A model generated the notes under the pieces. It made no database searches. It was not told the DNA's origin and saw nothing but the letters and a program-made list of their open reading frames with translations. Of a DNA stretch of 34,727 nucleotides, positions 29,694-34,727 are shown one piece after another. Origin of the DNA: Microbacterium sp. B19 (lineage in GTDB: Bacteria > Actinomycetota > Actinomycetes > Actinomycetales > Microbacteriaceae). Where the stretch lies: contig NZ_BADA01000229.1 of the NCBI RefSeq assembly GCF_000333395.1, positions 1 through 34,727 on the forward strand, written 5' to 3'. A program made the translations under genes and the position numbers. Each line of letters starts with the position of its first letter. The stretch's first letter is position 1.

Positions 29694-30904
29694 GCGAGCC
29701 TCACCTCGACGAGGTCGCCGGGCTCGAGGTCGCGCTCGCCCGGCGGGATCACGGCGTAGCCGTCCGCGTCGCCGAGGCCGCGGGTGGAGCCGCGGGTTCC
29801 GGGCGCGGGCGGGACGGCACGCCAGGCGGCGGGATCCGTCCGGTCGAGCCGCACGGGAACGTACTGCAGACGGTCGACGCGCACACGCCATCCCTCCGCG
29901 AGCGGAACCCGTACGACCGTGCGGTCGTCGCCGACCTCGCCCTCCAACGCCCGCAGCGCGGGGCGCACGAACACCTCGAACGAGACCGCCGCGCTGACCG
30001 GGTTGCCCGGCAGACCGAACACGAGCGTGCCGGCGGGCGTGCGTCCGAAACCCTGCGGCCGCGCGGGCTGCATCGCGACCTGCACGAACGACAGCAGGTC
30101 GCCGAGGCTGTTCTTCACGACCTCGTACGCGCCCGCGCTCACCCCGCCCGAGAACACCACGATGTCCGCCCCGAGGCGTTCGGCCTCGGCGATCGACGCC
30201 CGCGGACCGTCGCCCTCGTCGCCCACGCTCGCGCGGAGCACGACCTCGGCCCCCGCCTCCTCGGCGAGGCCCGCGAGCAGGAAGCTGTTCGACTCCGGGA
30301 TCTGTCCGTGATCCAGCGGCGTCCCGGGGGCGACGAGCTCCGACCCGGTCGAGATCACGGCGACCCGCGGCGCCCGCGCGACCTCGACGGACGCGGTTCC
30401 GGATGCCGCGATCGCGGCGATCCGCGCGGCGGTCAGCCGCACCCCGGCGGGGACGACCACCGCCCCCGCGGCCGTGTCCGACCCGCGGCGGCGGATGTGC
30501 GCCCCTCTCACGCGCGGAGCCACGAGGACGGTGGTCTCGGACAGGGAGCCGACGAGACCGTCCCGTGTGTCTTCGAACGGCACGACGGCCGTGGCATCCG
30601 TCGGCACGGGGGCGCCGGTCATGATGCGGGCCGCTTCTCCCGGCCGCAGCGCGGGGTTCCTCGACGTCCCGGCGGGGAGGTCGGCCGCGACCCGCAGCGT
30701 CACGGGGACGGTCGCCACGTCGTCGACCCGCACGGCGAACCCGTCCATGGCCGAGTTGTCGAAGCCCGGCACGTCGACGGCGGCGTGCACCGGATGCCGC
30801 AGCACGCGGCCGCGGGCACGTTCGAGCGGCCGCTGTTCCGTGGCGAGCGGCTCGACCGCCGAAAGGATCGCGGCGAGGTGCGTGGAGACCGCGATCACAG
30901 GCAT
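29690..30904 (-). CDS. moeA: MoeA molybdopterin molybdotransferase
   Basis: 404 residues, normal length. MoeA inserts molybdate into adenylylated molybdopterin. Seen: N-terminal LEPA-like region HPVHAAVDVPGFDNSAMDGFAVR, the domain with GEAARIMTGAPVPTDATAVVPFED, the MogA-like domain with VAVISTGSELVAPG, QIPESNSFLLAGLAEEAGAE and VFSGGVSAGAYEVVKNSL, then GLPGNPVSAAVSFEVFVRPALRAL, and a C-terminal beta domain. The ATG at 30904 is preferred because of the -10 box exactly six bases upstream; an in-frame GTG two codons on is possible. It heads the operon moeA-mobA-DUF6457, all coupled by four-base overlaps. Confidence 0.95.
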   Translation of the reverse strand: MPVIAVSTHLAAILSAVEPLATEQRPLERARGRVLRHPVHAAVDVPGFDNSAMDGFAVRVDDVATVPVTLRVAADLPAGTSRNPALRPGEAARIMTGAPVPTDATAVVPFEDTRDGLVGSLSETTVLVAPRVRGAHIRRRGSDTAAGAVVVPAGVRLTAARIAAIAASGTASVEVARAPRVAVISTGSELVAPGTPLDHGQIPESNSFLLAGLAEEAGAEVVLRASVGDEGDGPRASIAEAERLGADIVVFSGGVSAGAYEVVKNSLGDLLSFVQVAMQPARPQGFGRTPAGTLVFGLPGNPVSAAVSFEVFVRPALRALEGEVGDDRTVVRVPLAEGWRVRVDRLQYVPVRLDRTDPAAWRAVPPAPGTRGSTRGLGDADGYAVIPPGERDLEPGDLVEVRLA

Positions 30905-30910
30905 TCCCTC

Positions 30911-30916
30911 AGCGTA
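30911..30916 (-). promoter_or_regulatory. Leaderless -10 box of the moeA operon
   Basis: On the minus strand TACGCT, six bases (GAGGGA), ATG. The six bases also resemble a weak ribosome site. Confidence 0.5.
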
Positions 30917-31072
30917 GGCGTCGGGTCGTGGCATCCCGTCCGGCTGGTGACGAGCGGAGGACGAGGGACGGGCGGAGGATGCCGCGGGGCGCGTCGATCC
31001 TCCCTTCGCCCCCGGCCCTCCGCTCGGCACAAGCCGTGCCGCCCCGGCCCCCGCGCGAGTACGGTGTGCGGC

Positions 31073-31561
31073 ATGAGCGACCTCACCTACCCCGAGATCG
31101 GGGCGACGGCGGGGGTTCTGCCGCCCGGGTACCACCACGTGCGTGCGGAACGCGTGATCGGGCGGGGTCGCTTCGCGTTCGAGCAGGCGGCCGATGCGCT
31201 GCTGTGCGGCGCGGTGCAGCGGCGGGCCGGCGCGACCGTGCGGATGACGCAGACACCGCTCCGCGTCGGAACCCGCATCGACATGCGGCTGGGACCCTTC
31301 GGCATCCCGTGTCTTGTGGTGTGGGCGGAGCGCGACGACCAGCACGCGGGGTTCGCGTACGGCTCGTTGCCGGGACACCCCGAGAACGGCGAGGAACGCT
31401 TCGAACTGACCCTGGCCCCGACGGGCGAGGTGACCTTCACGATCACGGCGTTCTCGCGTCCGGGGCGCTGGTTCACACGGCTGGCGTGGCCGCTGAACCG
31501 CGCGATCCAGCGCCGCATGACGGCGCGGTACCTCCGCACCCTGGACTCGCCGACGCGCTGA
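31073..31561 (+). CDS. DUF1990 family protein
   Basis: 162 residues. Seen: LPPGYHHVRAERVIGRGRFAFEQAADALL, then GTRIDMRLGPFGIPCLVVWAERDDQHAGFAYGSLPGHPENGEERFELTL (continuous in the protein). The GxGxxxFxxAxxxL start, the PC..VVW strand and the LPGHPExGEE loop are typical of DUF1990, a START-like beta protein of unknown role. A TACGGT box seven bases before the ATG suggests leaderless or near-leaderless transcription. It stands alone between the moeA operon and a long repeat region. Confidence 0.85.
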   Translation: MSDLTYPEIGATAGVLPPGYHHVRAERVIGRGRFAFEQAADALLCGAVQRRAGATVRMTQTPLRVGTRIDMRLGPFGIPCLVVWAERDDQHAGFAYGSLPGHPENGEERFELTLAPTGEVTFTITAFSRPGRWFTRLAWPLNRAIQRRMTARYLRTLDSPTR

Positions 31562-31598
31562 CCACCTGCGCCCCGGCGTCCGCCGGGCGGCGCGGACA

Positions 31599-31664
31599 CA
31601 ACGAAGGAAATCCGACCCGTTCGGGCCGCGGAGAGCCGTCTCGGGGCACGGATTTCCTTCGTTG
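31599..31664. repeat. Long inverted repeat with perfect 16-bp arms
   Basis: CAACGAAGGAAATCCG (31599-31614) and its exact complement at 31649-31664, separated by 34 bases. Pairing continues outward with one mismatch. It follows the DUF1990 gene by 37 bases and may serve as its terminator. Confidence 0.88.
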
Positions 31665-31690
31665 GGTACCGGAGCCGGATGCCCAGGGGC

Positions 31691-31978
31691 CGCGCACAAC
31701 TCCGGCAGAACCGGCACCCGGCCCCGCAGGCCACCTGCTCCGCGCGGTCCCGCCGGAGTTATGCGCACCGGATGCCACACCGGCCACCGGCCGCGCACAA
31801 CTCCGGCAGAACCGGCACCCGGCCCCGCAGGCCACCTGCTCCGCGGAGTTCCGCAGGAGTTATGCGCACCGGATGCCACACCGGCCACCGGCCGCGCACA
31901 ACTCCGGCAGAACCGGCACCCGGCCCCGCAGGCCACCTGCTCCGCGGAGTCCCGCCGGAGTTATGCGCACCGGATGCC
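31691..31978. repeat. 101-bp tandem repeat, nearly three units, each palindromic
   Basis: Units start at 31691, 31792 and 31893. Within each, GCGCACAACTCCGGC near the start pairs with a right arm like GCCGGAGTTATGCGC (31692-31706 with 31752-31766 in unit 1, one mismatch). A small hairpin GCAGG CCA CCTGC lies in the loop. Unit 2 has changes in the right arm. The core AACTCCGG is shared with the arms at 2652-2738. Confidence 0.93.
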
Positions 31979-32020
31979 GCGCCAGCGGGGAGGAGCCGGA
32001 CAGACCCTCCCCGCCCGGCG

Positions 32021-32632
32021 TCACTCGTCGTCCGCGTCGCCCTTCCGGCGCGGCCGGACGAGCAGCACCACGACGACGCCGACCACGATGACCGCGAGGC
32101 CCCCGACCGACAGGCCGATGACCAGACCCGAGGGTGCGGCCGCGGGGGCCGTGGCATCCGGGGCCGCTTCCGCCTGCTGCGAAGCGACGCTCGCGCAGGG
32201 CGAGGCCTCGGATCCGGTGGCGACGGGCTCGCCCGCGGCGGGCGTGTAGGTGAATCGGTAGGTGCCCGAGACGGGGTGGCCGTCGGACGACACCGCCCGC
32301 CAGGTCACCTGGTAGTCGCCCGCGGACCCGAGCTCGACCGGGGTCGTGAGCGTGGGCCCGGCCAGCGCGGTGCAGTCCGTCTCGTAGTGACGGGCGTCGG
32401 GCCCGACCACGATGACCTCGTTCCCGCCGTCGGCTCCGAGCAGATTCGCGCTGAAAGTGAGCGCGACGTCCGCGGCGGTCGAGACCGTCGCGTCCGCCGC
32501 CGGGGTCGCCGAGACCAGGCTGTCGTGCGCCGACGCGGCCTGCGCCCCGCCGAGCGCAGCGCCCACGGCGGCCGCAGCGACGATGAGGCTGAGGACGCCG
32601 ACTCGACGCCGAGGCGCCGTGGGCGCGCGCAC
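32021..32632 (-). CDS. copC: CopC-domain copper-binding protein, membrane-anchored
   Basis: 203 residues. Signal peptide (about 1-35) with cleavage expected before HDSLVSATPAADATV, leaving an N-terminal His as in copper-binding CopC proteins. Core with ALTFSANL and the conserved SSDGHPVSGTYRFTYTP. A single C-terminal helix (IGLSVGGLAVIVVGVVVVLLV) with a basic tail anchors it outside the membrane. CopD is not fused or adjacent. The start used is the GTG at 32632, two bases after the ycnI stop, so the genes are co-transcribed. It is likely to handle Cu outside the cytoplasm with YcnI. Confidence 0.9.
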   Translation of the reverse strand: MRAPTAPRRRVGVLSLIVAAAAVGAALGGAQAASAHDSLVSATPAADATVSTAADVALTFSANLLGADGGNEVIVVGPDARHYETDCTALAGPTLTTPVELGSAGDYQVTWRAVSSDGHPVSGTYRFTYTPAAGEPVATGSEASPCASVASQQAEAAPDATAPAAAPSGLVIGLSVGGLAVIVVGVVVVLLVRPRRKGDADDE

Positions 32633-32634
32633 GA

Positions 32635-33372
32635 TCAGGCCTTCTTCGGGCGACGGGCGAACGCCAGCGCGCCGAGCACCGCGCCACCGACGCCGATGAC
32701 GAGCGCCGCGATGCTGAGGCCCAGCGCCGCGCCGGCGGAACCGTCCGTGGACGACGCCGCGGCCATGTCGTGGTCGTCGGACGGTGCCGCGGTCGCGGTG
32801 GCGTGCGAGGCACCGTGGCCCGTGGCCGGCGGCGTGTCGTTGATGTACAGCACCGGAGCGGGCTCGAGAGTGTCGTCGGCGGCGACCTGGTCGGGGGTGG
32901 CCGACCAGTTCACGACCTCACCGTCGGAGTACGTCTGCACCGCGGGCAGAACGACGTGCCCCGTGTCGGGCACCGGTCCGAGCACGGCGGAGAAGACCTG
33001 GAACTGGTCCTGACCGATGCCCGTGCCGGGGTCGGCCTGCCAGACGATCTTCAGCGGTCCGTCGCTGATGGTGTTGCCGTCGACCTCGACGGGCGCGGGG
33101 AGGGCGCCCTTCTCGACGGTCGCGGTCCACCCGGGAACCGGCTGGACGAGCACCGCCGTGAACGGGGTGTCGGTCGGGAGGGTGACCTCGACCTTGACGG
33201 TCGAGGCCGTCTCGGACTCGGTCGGAACGCGGAAGTTGACGGTGGCGTAGCCGCCCGGCGTCGCGGTGTTCGGGTTGACGGTGACGTGTGCGGATGCCGC
33301 GAGGGGAACGCCCAGGACGAGGGCGAGGCCGACGGCCGCGCCCGCGAGGGCGCGCGAAAGGGTACGGGACAT
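32635..33372 (-). CDS. ycnI: YcnI-like (DUF1775) copper-binding protein
   Basis: 245 residues. Signal peptide ending ASA, so the mature protein starts HVTVNPNTATPGG; a free N-terminal His is the copper ligand described for YcnI. Conserved GWTATVEKG and KIVWQADPG follow, with Trp that may complete the site. A His/Asp/Ser-rich linker (GHGASHATATAAPSDDHD) and a C-terminal helix anchor it to the membrane. The ycnI-copC pairing is standard in Gram-positive copper acquisition or homeostasis clusters. It is preceded by a 193-residue membrane protein on the same strand. Confidence 0.92.
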   Translation of the reverse strand: MSRTLSRALAGAAVGLALVLGVPLAASAHVTVNPNTATPGGYATVNFRVPTESETASTVKVEVTLPTDTPFTAVLVQPVPGWTATVEKGALPAPVEVDGNTISDGPLKIVWQADPGTGIGQDQFQVFSAVLGPVPDTGHVVLPAVQTYSDGEVVNWSATPDQVAADDTLEPAPVLYINDTPPATGHGASHATATAAPSDDHDMAAASSTDGSAGAALGLSIAALVIGVGGAVLGALAFARRPKKA

Positions 33373-33399
33373 GAATGCTGCTTTCTGCGAAAGTGCGCA

Positions 33400-33415
33400 G
33401 GCGTGATCGCACGCC
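33400..33415. terminator. Small hairpin between the membrane-protein gene and ycnI
   Basis: Perfect six-base stem GGCGTG/CACGCC with loop ATCG, in the 72-base gap between the two genes on the minus strand. It could attenuate read-through into ycnI, but is weak evidence alone. Confidence 0.35.
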
Positions 33416-33444
33416 GAAGCGCGAAGGGTGAGGAGGAAAGGGTC

Positions 33445-34026
33445 TTACGCCGCGAGCGGCGGACCCCGATGCCTCATCACCGACAGCACGGTCATGCCGA
33501 CCGTGAGCAGCGGCGGCTCCGGACGCACCCGCGGCGCCACGCGGGGGCGCGGGGCAGCGAACGGAGCGAGCGCGCGGAACGTGTCGGAGAGGAGCCCCGC
33601 GACCGCGCGCAGCGCGCGTTCGCCCGAACCGAGCGCCAGAACCGTGACGGCCGCAGCGAAGGCGTGCGCGACCCACATCCAGGGCGATTCGGTGCCCGTC
33701 AGGCCGTGCGCGTGCCCGGAGGCCGCGAGCGCGACGGCTCCGTGCTGGTGAGCGACGGCGACCGGACCGCTCAGATCGAGCGCGAGCAGCGTGTGGAAGA
33801 GCAGCTGGCTCGTGGTGATCGCCACCGACAGCCGCCACCACGAGGCGGTGCGACCGACCAGTGCGATGCACAGCGGGGACGCGAGGCTCAAGGCCAGCAC
33901 CACGTTGAGCACCGCGGGGAGATCACCGGCGGCGACGGAGTGCGACAGGGTCGCGACGAACGTCGCGAGCACGGCGGCGGAGACGCCGCGTACCGCGCGA
34001 CGGGCGCGCCCCGCTCTCGCCGACAT
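33445..34026 (-). CDS. Unrecognised membrane protein of the copper cluster
   Basis: 193 residues with about four or five membrane helices (for example SAAVLATFVATLSHSVAAG, VLNVVLALSLASPLCIALV, WWRLSVAITTSQLLFHTLLAL and WVAHAFAAAVTVLALGSG). His residues cluster on outer loops (AHQHGAVALAASGHAHG), which suggests metal binding. AGAGGA five bases before the ATG at 34026 decides the start over an upstream in-frame ATG. It is 72 bases from ycnI on the same strand, so a role in copper handling is likely by context; I do not recognise the family. Confidence 0.75.
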   Translation of the reverse strand: MSARAGRARRAVRGVSAAVLATFVATLSHSVAAGDLPAVLNVVLALSLASPLCIALVGRTASWWRLSVAITTSQLLFHTLLALDLSGPVAVAHQHGAVALAASGHAHGLTGTESPWMWVAHAFAAAVTVLALGSGERALRAVAGLLSDTFRALAPFAAPRPRVAPRVRPEPPLLTVGMTVLSVMRHRGPPLAA

Positions 34027-34200
34027 GCCGGTCCTCTCGAATACGTTCCCCGCCATTCCACCACACGGGTCGGACACTGCGCCGCCGCGGAGTGACGCCG
34101 GCGCGACCGGGGCCGGGCACCCGCCGCACCGCCCGCGCCCGCCGCCCGCCCCGCCGACCGACCGCACCCCGCGCCCCGCCCCGGTGTCGGACCCCGGGCG

Positions 34201-34206
34201 TACGCT
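34201..34206 (+). promoter_or_regulatory. Leaderless -10 box before the fdhD leader ORF
   Basis: TACGCT, six bases, ATG of a nine-codon ORF. The upstream sequence 34027-34200 between the divergent genes shows no gene and no clear -35. Confidence 0.5.
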
Positions 34207-34212
34207 CGACCC

Positions 34213-34242
34213 ATGACCCCCTCCTCGCACGGCCGGTCCTGA
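34213..34242 (+). CDS. Nine-residue leader ORF upstream of fdhD
   Basis: ATG to TGA encodes MTPSSHGRS. It starts at the expected leaderless transcript start and its stop is one base before the fdhD ATG. The fdhD start has no good ribosome site, so translation may depend on reinitiation after this ORF. Support comes from the -10 geometry only. Confidence 0.45.
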   Translation: MTPSSHGRS

Positions 34243-34243
34243 C

Positions 34244-34727
34244 ATGGGCCGCCTGACCGCCTCACGTCGCGTCACCCGCATCACGCTCGACGGCGTGAAC
34301 AGACAGCGACCGGATGCCGTCGCGGTCGAGGAGCCGCTCGAGATCCGGGTCGCCGGGTCACCGCTGTCCGTGACGATGCGGACGCCCGGGCACGATGTCG
34401 AACTCGCGGCCGGATTCCTCGTGTCGGAGGGCGTGATCCACCGCGGCGACCAGTTCGCGCGGGCGATCCACTGCGGCGGGCCGGGCACCGGGGGCGCGGA
34501 CGGCAACACGTACAACGTCCTCGACCTCACGCTCGCTCCCGGCGTGACGCTCCCCTCCCCCGACATCGCCCGCAACTTCTACACCACGAGTTCGTGCGGC
34601 GTGTGCGGCACGGCATCCATCGAGGCCGTCGAGAAGGTGTCGTCGTACGACGTGTCGGGGGATGGCATCCAGGTCGAGGCCGTCGATCTCGAAGGTTTCC
34701 CCGACCGGCTCCGCGAGGGGCAGAAGG
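34244..34727 (+). CDS. fdhD: FdhD formate dehydrogenase sulfurtransferase, 3'-truncated
   Basis: First 161 residues; the gene continues past the window. FdhD transfers sulfur to the molybdenum cofactor of formate dehydrogenase. Seen: RRVTRITLDGV, EEPLEIRVAGSPLSVTMRTPGHDVELAAGFLVSEGVI (continuous in the protein), YNVLDLTL and the catalytic loop TSSCGVCGTASIE with both Cys. It fits the nearby moeA-mobA genes. Start at ATG 34244 because homology begins a few residues later and a leader ORF ends just before it. Confidence 0.95.
   Translation, partial: MGRLTASRRVTRITLDGVNRQRPDAVAVEEPLEIRVAGSPLSVTMRTPGHDVELAAGFLVSEGVIHRGDQFARAIHCGGPGTGGADGNTYNVLDLTLAPGVTLPSPDIARNFYTTSSCGVCGTASIEAVEKVSSYDVSGDGIQVEAVDLEGFPDRLREGQK

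Larger units (their letters stand above)
31562..32020. other. 459-bp intergenic region, repeats only
   Basis: Between the DUF1990 gene and the convergent copC gene. It holds the palindrome at 31599-31664 and the 101-bp tandem repeats at 31691-31978. Since 101 is not a multiple of three, each unit shifts the frame, which is evidence against coding on either strand. Confidence 0.8.

Noticed and set aside
31473..31936. Cys-rich minus-strand frames with repeated CRFCRSC stretches
   Set aside because: They arise from the 101-bp tandem repeat, which changes frame each unit, so the same peptide appears in several overlapping frames.
31691..31978. Possible CRISPR array or insertion sequence
   Set aside because: Whole 101-bp units repeat with no variable spacers, no transposase and no target-site duplication visible.

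Overview
This is a high-GC (about 70 percent or more by eye), densely coded actinobacterial chromosome segment. The protein families, the dominance of GAC/GCC/CTC-type codons, the many four-base stop/start overlaps and the extremely frequent heptamer GGATGCC/GGCATCC all suggest Microbacteriaceae, most likely Microbacterium; this assignment is by pattern recognition, not by a search. I see no rRNA, tRNA, transposase, integrase, phage gene or CRISPR array.

Layout. 1-2444: end of a kdp potassium-response locus (kdpD fragment, kdpE). 2445-3731: a small unrecognised minus-strand gene pair bounded by palindromic repeats, then a 13-bp minisatellite. 3732-5425: sufS-sufU (Fe-S cluster sulfur supply). 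5599-6042: DUF1801-type protein. 6030-7779: two 148-bp direct repeats bracketing an ArsR regulator plus CDF metal-efflux operon. 7780-9183 (minus): ArsR regulator plus double SRPBCC protein. 9324-10824: HigB-like toxin and an antitoxin fused to an ImmA/IrrE-type metallopeptidase, with less GC-biased codons, probably acquired. 10926-21605: a catabolic island with a divergent LLM flavin monooxygenase, two coupled XRE-cupin regulators, a sugar-type ABC importer without ATPase, a ROK regulator, a pyranose oxidase/C-glycoside-oxidase-like GMC flavoenzyme, a zinc deaminase, a TIM-barrel isomerase/lyase-like protein and a flavin reductase. 21865-26240: SDR, DUF429, small membrane protein, AraC regulator and MFS exporter, with four copies of one 51/52-bp palindrome between them. 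26400-28728: two divergent citrate-synthase-like genes, one fused to an HTH. 28834-30904 (minus): moeA-mobA-DUF6457 molybdenum cofactor operon. 31073-31561: DUF1990 protein. 31562-32020: palindrome and 101-bp tandem repeats. 32021-34026 (minus): copper-handling trio (membrane protein, YcnI, CopC). 34213-34727: leader ORF and the start of fdhD.

How the parts fit. The strongest candidate for an undescribed system is 10926-21605. One 18-bp motif occurs twice: in the divergent promoter region between the monooxygenase and the XRE-cupin pair, and at the end of the second XRE-cupin gene just ahead of the ABC operon. The pair therefore probably controls both arms. The reductase at the far end of the operon would serve the LLM monooxygenase at the other side. 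The enzyme set reads as: import a glycoside or N-glycoside, oxidise its sugar, eliminate the aglycone through the metal-dependent TIM barrel, then deaminate and oxygenate the aglycone. The substrate is unknown.

A second theme is non-coding architecture. At least five families of 50-150 bp palindromic intergenic elements punctuate the window, often touching stop codons and sometimes bracketing one gene or operon. A third is leaderless expression: several genes carry a TANNNT box exactly six bases ahead of an ATG/GTG start.
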